Assembly: GCA_964551965.1 (NCBI GenBank)
Contig: CAZKFB010000002.1
Location: forward strand, 3,629 to 67,628
Source of the DNA: CAG-582 sp964551965
GTDB lineage: Bacteria > Bacillota_I > Bacilli_A > RF39 > UBA660
Length of the DNA: 64,000 nt
Direction of reading: 5' to 3'
A program made the translations under genes and the position numbers. The notes beneath the pieces were generated by a model, which saw only the letters and a program-made list of their open reading frames with translations, had not been told where the DNA came from and made no database searches. Shown in pieces: positions 8,135 to 18,335 of the stretch (position 1 is its first letter; each line of letters begins with the position of its first letter).

Positions 8135-11100
8135 ATGAAAAGATACTTTAATAAGATTATAGCAATATCTTTATTGATTGTTGTTTTTGCTGTGTCATTT
8201 AATATACGATTAGACTATGATTTGGATAAACAATTTAGAACAATAGCAAATAGTGATAAAAATGCTGGTTCATGTACTACAGGAGAAGGAACAATATATT
8301 ATGTTACTGCAACCAATTTAAATATTAGAAATACAAGTAGTACTAGTGGAACAGTTCTAGGTACATTGAGCAAATGTACTCAAGTTACTGTATATTGTAC
8401 AAAAAATAATTTTGCTAAAATTAGTAAAGTATCTGATAAATGGGTATCAAAGAATTATCTGTCAAAATCATCTACAAGTTGTTCTAACATTGGAACAACA
8501 AATACTAATAAAGAACCAATTTCATTTGGGAGTGTTGATTTAAGATACTCTGCTTATGCTAGTGGAGCAAACGATGTTAATCAAATGTATAGAGATAAAC
8601 CGGGTACAATAATTATGACTCTTAAAGGCATCAAAAATGTTGCAAGTGATGATCAAAACAATATTAATGTAAAAATTATTCAGGGATCGACAGATGTAAC
8701 TAATGATTTCGATATTTCGAGAACGGGAGTTTCTAATGGACAAGCAACATTTACCATTAAAATGAGATCGGGGAAAGTATATCCACAAGGTCAATATAAA
8801 GTTGAGTTTAGATATGGTTCTAGTGGAGCATATGCTTCTAGAACTTTTGATTTAATAGGAAGATATTATCATTTTAACCTTGCTGTTAGAAAAACTCAAG
8901 GGCCAGCAACATCACCATCAAATAAATATAATACATGGGAAGTTAGTTTAACAAATGTTGAACCAACAAATTCTTCGATATTCGATTATGTACTAAAAAT
9001 ATATGATGAGTGGGGAAATGATTGTACAGATAAATTCTCGGTTAACAGATATAATAGATACTTTTCCGTAACAAATAAGGTTGGATGGTGGATAGGATTA
9101 TGGCCAGGAAACTATAGAATGGTTGTTCAATATAAAAATAATTCATATACAACGGCTAGACCTAATTATCAACAAGTATATAACTTCTCTCTAGGGGCAA
9201 GAACTATTGAATTCCAAGAACAAGTAGATTTAAGAACTAGTTATCGTTATACGAGATATGAAGAGACAAAACCATATACGATGAGAATTATTGGTAAAAG
9301 TGGTTCACAAATTACATTAGAAGAATTAGCAAGCGATGGCGTTACTTATGAGAAGATTCAAATGTCGGAAGATGAGTTCCTTAATACATATAAAAACTTT
9401 AGTTTAAGTGATGTTACTTTTGTTAGTGGTAGACCGGTAGTAAAATTCAATGCTATTAGTGTCGTTAGATTCTATAACAATATATATTACTATAATGATG
9501 GTGTAGGAAATAAGACAGCAACACCGGAAGAATTAGAAACTCTTTATCCTGGTATAACGGCAGCTATTGAGTTGACCGATATTATTAGTGGAATACGTAT
9601 TTATACATTTGATACAAATGGATATGTTCAATACAATGATAAAGGCGAAAAGACCATAAAAAATAAACTTTTACAAGATAAGAATAAACAAATTTTATCC
9701 GTTACTGGTGGTCAATTAAATTTCAAAATTAACTATTCATATTTATCTGACAATGATAAAAAAGTTATGCCAGTAATTACAAAAAGTGATGGAACTGTTG
9801 TCAATGAAAATGATGGGTTCAGAGTTATTAGACAGGAATATGAAAGTGGTAGTACTGAAGAATCTACTAACAACACCATGAATTTAACAATTGATTATGA
9901 TAACACACTTGAAGACTATACAGATACATATACAGTTACATATCGCTTTGAGAAAGTTAAAGAGACATATAGCTTTACATTTAGTATTCTAGATGGAGAA
10001 ATAGATTACTATCTACAAAGTACAAGTGATGGACACTTAACGGATCCATTTGATTCATATAATGGAACTCCTCCGGGAAATAAGAGATATGAATGGTACT
10101 TAGGCTTTTATATGTCTAAATCAGGAAACCTTATGGATACAAAACCTAGTAATTCTATGTCCGTTAAGATTTATACTGAACAGGCTGATTGCACTGATAA
10201 TTCATCTTTAAGCGCTTGTGAATCAACAATATATTTCTATAGACAAAAAGATTATGTTATTCAATTATTAAATTATAAAGAAGGAAATGTAACTTTTAAT
10301 CTTACATATAATGACATTGCCCAACGAGCACCTATAACGCTGCCAATAAATGAATTTAAAACTAAGTATGCCGAAGCATATGAACTATTTAAGTATTATC
10401 AATTTGATGCAACGACGGGAGACTTATTAAGCACAAATAAATTTAATGTTAAAGTACAAAAATTACATACTGATACGGAAAATGATATTACATATGTTAC
10501 ATATATTGATGAAAATGGTAAAACTGTAACTAATGAAGATGTTATTGATTTCAATAAAAAGTATCCTGAATATTATTACAATAATGCATTAAGATATGTA
10601 TTTGACGAAAATGACAATATTATAAATGGACGAATTAGAGGGTCTTTAAGAGAATTAAGAGATGAAAATGGTCAACCTTATGTTGGCGCTGATGTTACTA
10701 ATCAATTTAATATTTCAATAGATGCTAATCCATATAACCTTGAAAGGGCAATTACTGTTTTGCCAAAAATAGAGGTTAAAGCAGGAACTTACTATGCTTA
10801 TGTTGGATTTGAAGGTGCAATGGGCGTAGGATATATTAATAATTCTGATGAACCTGTTATTACAAGAGAAAGATTCCCAGAAATGTGGAACCGAAATATT
10901 CATATGACAATGATTAGATATAGTGAACCACAATATGATGTAGATATTAAAGATCCAAGTACTTCCAATGTTGGAAATGATACAACTACTTTATATGCTA
11001 ATATCGATAGTACAGCCGAATTTAATATTAATCCAAAATACATTTATAATTATGATGGATTTAGTTATCGTGTTGAAAAACTAAATGGTAAAAATTGGGT

Positions 11101-14100
11101 AAATGTAACTGATAAGTTCAATATAACAGCTACATTTAGTAGTGAAAAATCTAATGTTATAGTTAAAACTATTCCTTCAAAAACGGAAGGTGGAAAATAT
11201 CGTTTAGCAATAGATTATACTAATGATGGCTTTGGACTTAAAGATGGCACAGCTTATAAAGAATTCGAGGTTAATCCAAAATATTATGGTTTAGTATTTG
11301 ATACTACTGATGAAATTAAATTTGCTAAAAACTATTCAGAAAATAAATGCTTTGAAGCTACTGGATACTTTATAAGCCATCCAGAAAATATCCAATTGAA
11401 ACTTGTTCGTGTTATAAATCAAACTACAACTGATGAACTTGTTGCTGATACCGCTAAGAAACGTTTCTTGAAAGATGGTGTAGTAGTATTTAACTATGAT
11501 GTTTCATATACTGTAGATTCTGAAAATCCTGATTTATTAGCTTATACAGTTAGATTAACTAATGTAAAAAATGCAGCAATTGAAGGAGAATATCAATTAA
11601 TTGCAACTTATAAGGAAAATAATAATGAAACAAATACATCGACGAGAAACTTCAATGTTTCTGGTAATGTATATAATTACACAATCAGTGATGAAGAAAG
11701 ACCTAGAATAGATTCTAACAATAGATATACTATTCAAAGAGATGTATACGTTTCTCATATTAATGAAGATCGATTAGATGAAATTAAATATACTATTAAA
11801 ATGTATAATAAAACAATTCGTGATTATGTTGATGTATCTTCCGTTGATGCCAATAATCGTATGTTTATAATTTCAACAGGAACTCCTGAACTATACAATA
11901 AAGAATATAATGGAGATACTTATGAATATAAGATAACTCTTTATATTGAAGTTGATCCAACTGTAGCCCCAATAAATGAAGATGCCCAATTCTTTATAGA
12001 ATTTGAATATGAAGAATCAAAGAGAGAATTTAAATTTTCAAGTTTAAATACTTTATTTAATTGGGATGCTAGTTTAAAAATAAATGGTATTTTCCATGAT
12101 GTAGAAGAAGACATCAATGTTGATAAGTTCTACTTGAATTTGTCCGATATTACATTAGATGTAACTCTTAATACACCACACGAAAATAATGCTAATTTCA
12201 GTATTACAAAGTGTTTCGGGGAAACTTGTCAACCATCAGTATCTCACGAATATAATGAATTATTCGATGCTACAATTGAAAGAGATCATATTACCCTAAG
12301 ATATAATAATAAACAGGATGGTATTAAATTAACTAAAGGCGATTATTCACTTATCATTTATTATAATGATAGAGATAAGGTTATAATTCCATTTAAAGTA
12401 GAAACTGAATTCGTTAGAATAGCATTTAATGATGCTGTAATGTATTCTGATATAACTAGTACTAAGACAGTACCAAATCTATTTAAAAATAAACGAGGAC
12501 ATATTCAAATACCTGTAACAGTTTTAGGTACTTCATATGAAAATACTGTAGTTAAAATAACTGATACTAATGGTAACGGTGATTATTCAAGAGAGTTTAA
12601 TTACAATGCTACTTCTTATATTAATAATCATTTGTTGGATATAACATATAACGCAAATACAGCTGAATATGGAGAGTATTTGATTACTGTTGAATATACT
12701 AATGCTGATGGTAATATTGTATCTGATAGATTCATATTTACATTAAATAAAGCATATTTCAATTTTGAATTAAGTGAACCTAAGTATGAACCTAATCCAC
12801 CAATAGCTAATGCTGATCCTTATGGAAAAGTAATTTATACAATTAATACAGAAAATGTCTTTGATGGGTTAAGTGAAGCTGAGAAGCATCGTCAAAAGAC
12901 TATATTTGCAAGTAATGCTGTAATTACGAATTCTGATAATGTAGATGTTACAAGTTTCTTTGAGATTGCACCAACAGAAGAATCTCCATTAATCAATTTT
13001 GATATTTATTTAAAATACTTAAAGAATCAAGTTGAGCCTGGATTATATAAACTTCAAATATCATATCGTTTAAATGATTATACGGTTACTCAAACTTCTT
13101 ACTTTGAAATCAAAGATTATGAGAAGAGTATTTCAGTTAAAAATGTTGATATTATATCTAATACAGACGATGGAAGAATTCATAATAATACGGGAGGTAT
13201 TTTCAAGATTAATATTGAAAGTATCTATGATGTTTCTGTAGAAGACATCGGTGTTGTTGTTAAAGATTCTAAATCTAATACGGTAAATAATGAATTAAAT
13301 ATTAGTAAGTACTCTAATCATATCGATCTTGAATTAGTAGCTAAAGAACCTGCTATAGCTAGTGGTAAATATACAGTTACTATAACTTATATAGATCCCG
13401 AAACAGGTAAAGTAACTACTAACGAAGATATTGAAATAACGATATATGGTAAATATAAAAAGATATTAATTCAAAATATGCAAGCATCATCATCTACAAT
13501 ATACGCTGATGAGTCTAACCAGTACTATACATTTAATTTAGACACAACGAATATTAGTGATGATGAATTATCTAAGATGCAGACTAGAATATATGATATT
13601 AATGGAAATATCGTATATAGTACAATTGCTGAAGATAATGTAACTAATGCCTTTAATGTTAGTAGAACTGATAACGAATATAAGATTGATATTTTAGCAT
13701 TTAAAGCTCGTGTTGGTGAATACTATGTAGAATTATTATTAACTAATGAAGATAATGATTATAATGTTTCTAATAGATTATCATTTAGGATAGATAGAAC
13801 TAAATATAGAGTTCGTTTAAGTGTTGATTCTAAAGTAACACCATCTAATATATATAATGATGATGCAAGTGCTTTCTATGATGTTGATAGTGCACTAGTA
13901 GATTATAAGTTTACTTCTGATTATACTAATGCTGATGCTAAATATTCAATCAAAGTATACAATAAAGGAAAAGAAGTTAAAGAGATTGATAATATTAACT
14001 TAGGTAGTTTAGAAGAATGGGGTATGTCTTATTTAACAAGTAAGGTGAGCATTGATTCTCTAGATGTTGGAGAATATGAAATAGCTATTTGTCTAAATGG

Positions 14101-14806
14101 ATTACCTTATGATGGAAGAACAATAAATGTTTATGAATACATACCAGCGAATATTATTAATATAACAGTAAATAGTGAAATAATTACAAATATATCTACA
14201 TCTGTTGGAACTAATATCGAATTTGCCGTATATTTTGATCCAACAAATGCAACTAATAAGAAAGTAAATATTACTTCAAGTGATGAAAGTGTATTTACAG
14301 TTAAAGATAATACGATTATTCCTGTTAATAAAGGTAATGCTAAATTAATTATTGATCATCCTGATTATCATAGAGAAATTGAAATTACCATTTCTAATCA
14401 ACTATCAAGTGATATCTATGAAGTTGATCATGTTAATAAAACGATATTTGTTAACTCTTTAAATGTTAAAGAATTTACAAAAGAACTTTTAGTAAGTAAT
14501 TTAAAATATTTATCTAGTGATTATACTATTGATAATCAACTAGTTAATAATAAGAATTTAGTGGGTACTGGTTCTACTATTACTAGTGGCGGTATAACTT
14601 ATACGATAATTGTAATAGGTGATGTAAATCGTGATGGAGTCATAGCTTTAAATGATGTTACATATGTATATAGAATTTACAGAAAATCTATTGTAGTTGA
14701 TAAATATCAAGAAAAAGCTGCTCATATTAACAATAATCCTAATATTAATTTAAATGATGTAACAACATTATTTAGATTCTATCGAGGAACTTATAATGAA
14801 ATTTAA
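8135..14806 (+). CDS. Giant secreted multidomain protein ending in a dockerin-like module
   Basis: The protein has 2223 residues. An N-terminal hydrophobic segment acts as signal or anchor. A bacterial SH3-like domain follows (about residues 50-110, with TNLNIRNTSSTSGTVLG). Next come about 1,900 residues that read as a series of beta-sandwich domains, with recurring patterns such as VTNxFxIS and GxYxLxIxY every 100 or so residues. A Big2-like domain (about 2000-2085) precedes the C-terminus. The last 65 residues carry two EF-hand-like repeats, DVNRDGVIALNDV and NNNPNINLNDVTTLFRFYRG, typical of dockerin type I. The start is ATG 8135 behind AGGATGTG. It heads an operon with two membrane-anchored cohesin-like proteins, overlapping the next gene by 11 bp. 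Confidence 0.75.
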   Translation: MKRYFNKIIAISLLIVVFAVSFNIRLDYDLDKQFRTIANSDKNAGSCTTGEGTIYYVTATNLNIRNTSSTSGTVLGTLSKCTQVTVYCTKNNFAKISKVSDKWVSKNYLSKSSTSCSNIGTTNTNKEPISFGSVDLRYSAYASGANDVNQMYRDKPGTIIMTLKGIKNVASDDQNNINVKIIQGSTDVTNDFDISRTGVSNGQATFTIKMRSGKVYPQGQYKVEFRYGSSGAYASRTFDLIGRYYHFNLAVRKTQGPATSPSNKYNTWEVSLTNVEPTNSSIFDYVLKIYDEWGNDCTDKFSVNRYNRYFSVTNKVGWWIGLWPGNYRMVVQYKNNSYTTARPNYQQVYNFSLGARTIEFQEQVDLRTSYRYTRYEETKPYTMRIIGKSGSQITLEELASDGVTYEKIQMSEDEFLNTYKNFSLSDVTFVSGRPVVKFNAISVVRFYNNIYYYNDGVGNKTATPEELETLYPGITAAIELTDIISGIRIYTFDTNGYVQYNDKGEKTIKNKLLQDKNKQILSVTGGQLNFKINYSYLSDNDKKVMPVITKSDGTVVNENDGFRVIRQEYESGSTEESTNNTMNLTIDYDNTLEDYTDTYTVTYRFEKVKETYSFTFSILDGEIDYYLQSTSDGHLTDPFDSYNGTPPGNKRYEWYLGFYMSKSGNLMDTKPSNSMSVKIYTEQADCTDNSSLSACESTIYFYRQKDYVIQLLNYKEGNVTFNLTYNDIAQRAPITLPINEFKTKYAEAYELFKYYQFDATTGDLLSTNKFNVKVQKLHTDTENDITYVTYIDENGKTVTNEDVIDFNKKYPEYYYNNALRYVFDENDNIINGRIRGSLRELRDENGQPYVGADVTNQFNISIDANPYNLERAITVLPKIEVKAGTYYAYVGFEGAMGVGYINNSDEPVITRERFPEMWNRNIHMTMIRYSEPQYDVDIKDPSTSNVGNDTTTLYANIDSTAEFNINPKYIYNYDGFSYRVEKLNGKNWVNVTDKFNITATFSSEKSNVIVKTIPSKTEGGKYRLAIDYTNDGFGLKDGTAYKEFEVNPKYYGLVFDTTDEIKFAKNYSENKCFEATGYFISHPENIQLKLVRVINQTTTDELVADTAKKRFLKDGVVVFNYDVSYTVDSENPDLLAYTVRLTNVKNAAIEGEYQLIATYKENNNETNTSTRNFNVSGNVYNYTISDEERPRIDSNNRYTIQRDVYVSHINEDRLDEIKYTIKMYNKTIRDYVDVSSVDANNRMFIISTGTPELYNKEYNGDTYEYKITLYIEVDPTVAPINEDAQFFIEFEYEESKREFKFSSLNTLFNWDASLKINGIFHDVEEDINVDKFYLNLSDITLDVTLNTPHENNANFSITKCFGETCQPSVSHEYNELFDATIERDHITLRYNNKQDGIKLTKGDYSLIIYYNDRDKVIIPFKVETEFVRIAFNDAVMYSDITSTKTVPNLFKNKRGHIQIPVTVLGTSYENTVVKITDTNGNGDYSREFNYNATSYINNHLLDITYNANTAEYGEYLITVEYTNADGNIVSDRFIFTLNKAYFNFELSEPKYEPNPPIANADPYGKVIYTINTENVFDGLSEAEKHRQKTIFASNAVITNSDNVDVTSFFEIAPTEESPLINFDIYLKYLKNQVEPGLYKLQISYRLNDYTVTQTSYFEIKDYEKSISVKNVDIISNTDDGRIHNNTGGIFKINIESIYDVSVEDIGVVVKDSKSNTVNNELNISKYSNHIDLELVAKEPAIASGKYTVTITYIDPETGKVTTNEDIEITIYGKYKKILIQNMQASSSTIYADESNQYYTFNLDTTNISDDELSKMQTRIYDINGNIVYSTIAEDNVTNAFNVSRTDNEYKIDILAFKARVGEYYVELLLTNEDNDYNVSNRLSFRIDRTKYRVRLSVDSKVTPSNIYNDDASAFYDVDSALVDYKFTSDYTNADAKYSIKVYNKGKEVKEIDNINLGSLEEWGMSYLTSKVSIDSLDVGEYEIAICLNGLPYDGRTINVYEYIPANIINITVNSEIITNISTSVGTNIEFAVYFDPTNATNKKVNITSSDESVFTVKDNTIIPVNKGNAKLIIDHPDYHREIEITISNQLSSDIYEVDHVNKTIFVNSLNVKEFTKELLVSNLKYLSSDYTIDNQLVNNKNLVGTGSTITSGGITYTIIVIGDVNRDGVIALNDVTYVYRIYRKSIVVDKYQEKAAHINNNPNINLNDVTTLFRFYRGTYNEI

Positions 14807-15311
14807 AATTCTATTAGCTCTTTTATTACTAATGCCAATAAGTGTTAGTGCAGATAATATAATTAATTTTGACTGCAAAAAAGAAAATGATTTATATGAA
14901 TGTGATGTTGTAGGCAAAACCAAAGAATATATCAATGCAATTGATTTCAAAGTTTTGCTTCCATCATATGTTGAATCAAGTGAATTTATATTAAAAGAGA
15001 ACTATCTTGGTTCAGCAGAAAACAATTGGGTATCAATTGTCTTTGATGAAAAAATAAATGGTGAATTTGAAATAGGTACACTTAAAATAAAATCAAAGAG
15101 GGAATTAAAAATAGAAGATATCAAAGTCGATGAATTAAAAATAGTCAATGAAAATTTAGAAGAAATTGAAATCGACAATAGTGATAAAAAAAGTGTAAAT
15201 AATGACAAAAGTTTTTCGGTATTAACAAAAATTTTTGTGGGTTGTGTTATTATCATAATAGGAATATTCATATATTTTATTATGAGTAGAAAGGGTGTAT
15301 TTAAGAGATGA
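14796..15311 (+). CDS. Membrane-anchored protein with cohesin-like ectodomain
   Basis: The 171-residue protein has a signal peptide (cleaved near residue 20, ISVSA), one extracellular beta-rich domain of about 110 residues, a Ser/Asn/Lys linker and a C-terminal membrane segment (about 143-163) with a basic tail. The pattern of the ectodomain ends in GTLKIKSKRELKIEDIKVDE and a following VNENLEEIEI, which resembles the final strands of cohesin domains. The cohesin call is by eye and moderate. The start overlaps the end of the dockerin-bearing gene by 11 bp, with GAGGAA just upstream. The next gene overlaps by ATGA, so all three are probably translationally coupled. Confidence 0.6.
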   Translation: MKFKILLALLLLMPISVSADNIINFDCKKENDLYECDVVGKTKEYINAIDFKVLLPSYVESSEFILKENYLGSAENNWVSIVFDEKINGEFEIGTLKIKSKRELKIEDIKVDELKIVNENLEEIEIDNSDKKSVNNDKSFSVLTKIFVGCVIIIIGIFIYFIMSRKGVFKR

Positions 15312-16759
15312 AAAAGAGCAAATTATTAATCATTTTAATTGCAACTTTTATGTTTCCAGGAATAGTAAATGCTTCTACATTAACAGTAAGTTGTAATAAT
15401 GTAACGGTAGGAGAAAGCGCAAGATGTGTAATTCAAGGCAATTCTTCAGCTTTACAAGATATTGAAGGAAAGATAAGCGTATCTGGACCAGCATCAATTA
15501 CATCAGTTTCGGCAGGAAGCGGATTTACGGCTATGGAAAATGCTGTTTCTCCAAAAAGCGCTTCTTTTGCCTATATTACTGATCGAGATAAGACTGGATC
15601 ATTCACAATTGCAACTGTTAATATGAGCACTGAAGGTACAGGAACTGTTACGATAAGAGTAAATGGAGTTCAAGCAACAGTAAGTGATGGAAGTATTACA
15701 TCTGAAAGAAGTGCATCATTTCTTGTTAAAGAAAAACCAACACAACCAACAACAGCACCAACAACAAAACCAACAACGACAAAAACAACAAAAAAACCTA
15801 ATCCAGTAAAACCTCCAGTAGTAACAAATCCAACAACAGCTCCAATTACTAATCCAGTATTGGAACCACTTAAATTAACTAGTGTTACAGTTGATGGATT
15901 TGAGGTAACATACAATAATGGAATTTATTATGTAACTACGGAATCATTCACAGAAAACGTTACAATTAGTGCAACTTCAACAGAAGGTGTAACTATTACT
16001 GGTACGGGAGTAAGAAATTTATCTCCCGGAAGAAATGCTGTTGAATTAGTACTTAGAAATTTATCAACATCTCAAGTTAATACATATCAACTTATTATTA
16101 CAAGACCCGACGATACTGCTAATCACGATACTAAATTAACAGGTTTAAAAGTTGTTGACCATGGATTTGCATTTAGTCCTGATAAATATGAATATACAAT
16201 AAAAGTTCCTTATGATGTCGATGAATTATATGTAATAGCTGAAACCTTAAATGATGATGTTAACATTGCCGGAGTTGGATTAAAGACTCTAACTAAAGGA
16301 AATAATAAAATATATATTAAAGTATCTTACGGAAATGATTATTCTACTGACTATGTAATCAATATTAAAAGAAGTTATACAAAAATAATATTGATAATTC
16401 TTTCAATAGTTTTAGGAATTGGTTTAATTGGTGCAATAGTTTATGCATTGATTAATAGAAAAGCTGCTATGGAAGCAAGAATAGATATAAATAATAGAGC
16501 TAGAGCCGAACTTAATAGACAAATGAATACAAATACTTCAAGTATTCAAGTAAATGGTCAAAATGTTGTAGGAGTTGGAAGAAAGACAGTTGTTCCAACT
16601 AAGGTTGTCAATGTAAAAACACCTAGTGCTCAACAAGGACCGGGAATTACGAAAACTGTTGTAACTCAAAATATGAATCCTAATGTTCAAGTTGTTAGAA
16701 CAACTCCCGATGGATTTGAAAATACAATGGTTATTGACAATTTAGAAGATAAAGAATAA
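15308..16759 (+). CDS. Membrane-anchored protein with cohesin-like and two cadherin-like beta-sandwich domains
   Basis: The 483-residue protein has a signal peptide (ends near GIVNAS), then a cohesin-like domain (about 24-140, ending GSFTIATVNMSTEGTGTVTI and a following VNGVQATVSDG). A Thr/Pro/Lys linker (about 142-190) precedes two repeats that fit the cadherin-like beta-sandwich family (about 193-272 and 278-355, each starting LxSVxVxG or LTGLKV and ending in YxxxIxR). A transmembrane segment (about 358-380) and a cytoplasmic tail of about 100 residues complete it. It is the third gene of the dockerin operon, joined by an ATGA overlap. It is likely the surface receptor or scaffold for the giant protein. 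Confidence 0.65.
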   Translation: MKKSKLLIILIATFMFPGIVNASTLTVSCNNVTVGESARCVIQGNSSALQDIEGKISVSGPASITSVSAGSGFTAMENAVSPKSASFAYITDRDKTGSFTIATVNMSTEGTGTVTIRVNGVQATVSDGSITSERSASFLVKEKPTQPTTAPTTKPTTTKTTKKPNPVKPPVVTNPTTAPITNPVLEPLKLTSVTVDGFEVTYNNGIYYVTTESFTENVTISATSTEGVTITGTGVRNLSPGRNAVELVLRNLSTSQVNTYQLIITRPDDTANHDTKLTGLKVVDHGFAFSPDKYEYTIKVPYDVDELYVIAETLNDDVNIAGVGLKTLTKGNNKIYIKVSYGNDYSTDYVINIKRSYTKIILIILSIVLGIGLIGAIVYALINRKAAMEARIDINNRARAELNRQMNTNTSSIQVNGQNVVGVGRKTVVPTKVVNVKTPSAQQGPGITKTVVTQNMNPNVQVVRTTPDGFENTMVIDNLEDKE

Positions 16760-16785
16760 AACTTACTTTTTAGTAAGTTTTTTTT
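16759..16785 (+). terminator. Rho-independent terminator ending the dockerin operon
   Basis: The stem AAACTTACT (16759-16767) pairs with AGTAAGTTT (16772-16780) around a TTTT loop, then eight T. Confidence 0.85.
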
Positions 16786-16786
16786 A

Positions 16787-16795
16787 TGATATAAT
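16787..16795 (+). promoter_or_regulatory. Extended -10 promoter (TGA TATAAT)
   Basis: TG-A-TATAAT lies one base after the terminator T tract and 23 bp before the next start codon. Confidence 0.55.
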
Positions 16796-16818
16796 AACTA
16801 ATAGAATAGAGTGATAAT

Positions 16819-17391
16819 ATGATTGAAACACTAATCATTATTCCGATTATATCAACGGCATTTGTATTCTTTATTTCTGGTATAATACCTTATGCTTTAG
16901 GTAATGACATAAATACGATTTATATAGTTATATCAACATTAGTTTTATTAATATCATCTTTTCTATTGCCAAATAGTTTAAATAAAACTCTAAAAAATAT
17001 AAAGTTTATAAATAATTTAAATAATCATAGTAATTTATGTTCTAGTTATGTATCTTTTTTACTATTATTTATCTTTGCTATTGCTTTATTAATTAACGCA
17101 ATATTTATTAAATTTAGTATTTTTAAATTCTTTATAGGTATAGCTATTACAATATTATTTATATATATCAATTATCTTTTATTTGCCTTTAAAGAATGTG
17201 TATTAGAGTGTATATATATAGAAGAAGAAAATGGTCTTAATTGTATTACTTTTATCGATGAAGAAGAAAAGATAATAGAATACTATACAAAAGAAAAAGT
17301 AAAAGAAAATACTCATTATAAAGTAGTAATGAATAAACATACGAGATGGGTTAAAAAAATAGTATCAGAAGTAATTGTGTTGGAAGGATAA
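16819..17391 (+). CDS. Polytopic membrane protein of unknown function
   Basis: The 190-residue protein has four hydrophobic segments (about residues 3-24, 32-50, 75-92, 97-120) followed by a soluble cytoplasmic domain of about 65 residues rich in Glu, Lys and Tyr. I do not recognise a family. It is followed after 6 bp by another single-pass protein gene with its own ribosome site, so the two probably form an operon. The promoter directly upstream separates it from the dockerin operon. ATG 16819 is preceded by a weak GAGTGAT site. Confidence 0.65.
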   Translation: MIETLIIIPIISTAFVFFISGIIPYALGNDINTIYIVISTLVLLISSFLLPNSLNKTLKNIKFINNLNNHSNLCSSYVSFLLLFIFAIALLINAIFIKFSIFKFFIGIAITILFIYINYLLFAFKECVLECIYIEEENGLNCITFIDEEEKIIEYYTKEKVKENTHYKVVMNKHTRWVKKIVSEVIVLEG

Positions 17392-17397
17392 AGTTTT

Positions 17398-18255
17398 ATG
17401 AATAATGAAAATAATAATAGTAATAATTATGTTGCTCCTAAAAGTGTTGATTTAAATAATGCTGATCTAAGAGAAGCATCTGATATTCTAAATCGTGAAA
17501 GAACTAATATAGTAAGTGCAACATTACAAGCCAATTCTGCAATTAATGCGGAAGATGCAAAAGTTGTTAACAATGCTATTAAAGTAAAGAAGAAGAATCC
17601 CCTTATAAATGCCTTAATAGTAATAATTAGTCTTATTGTTGGTGGGGCTTTAATCTTCTTCGCCTTAAAATATTCTAAAGAATTTATTGATAAAGGAGAA
17701 GAACCAACTACAACAACAACGACAACTAGATTGAATATGCATACTAAAGTATTAAATTATTTAACTGATTTATCAAAAGTTAGAAAGTTTGAAACTTCAA
17801 GTAGAATATTGTTCCTTCTTCCAGGAAACTTTGACCTAGTTAATAATAGTTTATATTACTTTTCCATTGATAAAAATGAGGCTTCAGTAATTAATCAAAC
17901 TTACGGAACATATACTATAGTAGATGAAGCCTTAGTGCTTGACAATAATGAACGATTTGAAATTACCGAAGGTGGAATTAGTCAAAATGATATTATTCTA
18001 AATATCTATGATGATGAATATAAGTATTATTATAGTAAGAATGAAGGATATAATAGTTTGCTATTGATTAATGGTACTTTAAAATGTGAGACTAGCCTTT
18101 ACTTGACATCAGATACAATAAGTACTAATATTATAATGTCCGGTTATCAAGAAACTCAAGATAGTATAATATTGAGTAATGGGACAGTTTTTAGTAAACA
18201 AGATAAAGTAATTGTTGATAATATTAATAATAAATATTTAACACTAGCTGGGTAA
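17398..18255 (+). CDS. Single-pass membrane protein with Thr-rich linker and extracellular domain
   Basis: The 285-residue protein has a polar cytoplasmic N-terminus of about 65 residues starting with an Asn run, one transmembrane segment (about 65-88), a linker EEPTTTTTTTR (about 101-111) and an extracellular domain of about 170 residues. The last is rich in Tyr, Asn and Ile and looks beta-rich. I see no catalytic motif. The gap from the preceding membrane protein is 6 bp, and the ribosome site GGAAGGA overlaps that gene's end, so they are co-transcribed. Function is unknown, with a sensory or assembly role possible. Confidence 0.65.
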   Translation: MNNENNNSNNYVAPKSVDLNNADLREASDILNRERTNIVSATLQANSAINAEDAKVVNNAIKVKKKNPLINALIVIISLIVGGALIFFALKYSKEFIDKGEEPTTTTTTTRLNMHTKVLNYLTDLSKVRKFETSSRILFLLPGNFDLVNNSLYYFSIDKNEASVINQTYGTYTIVDEALVLDNNERFEITEGGISQNDIILNIYDDEYKYYYSKNEGYNSLLLINGTLKCETSLYLTSDTISTNIIMSGYQETQDSIILSNGTVFSKQDKVIVDNINNKYLTLAG

Positions 18256-18301
18256 TAAAGTGTTAAATAATATGTTTTTACTATACATGAATATTGCTAA
18301 A

Positions 18302-18310
18302 TGATATAAT
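18302..18310 (+). promoter_or_regulatory. Extended -10 promoter (TGA TATAAT)
   Basis: TG-A-TATAAT lies 25 bp before the HD-hydrolase start codon and just ahead of its AGGAGTGA ribosome site. Confidence 0.55.
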
Positions 18311-18335
18311 TAGAAAGTACAGGAGTGAATTAATC

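Noticed and set aside
15670..15915. Minus-strand open frame rich in Val/Gly opposite the Thr/Pro linker
   Set aside because: It is the antisense shadow of the low-complexity linker and has no ribosome site.
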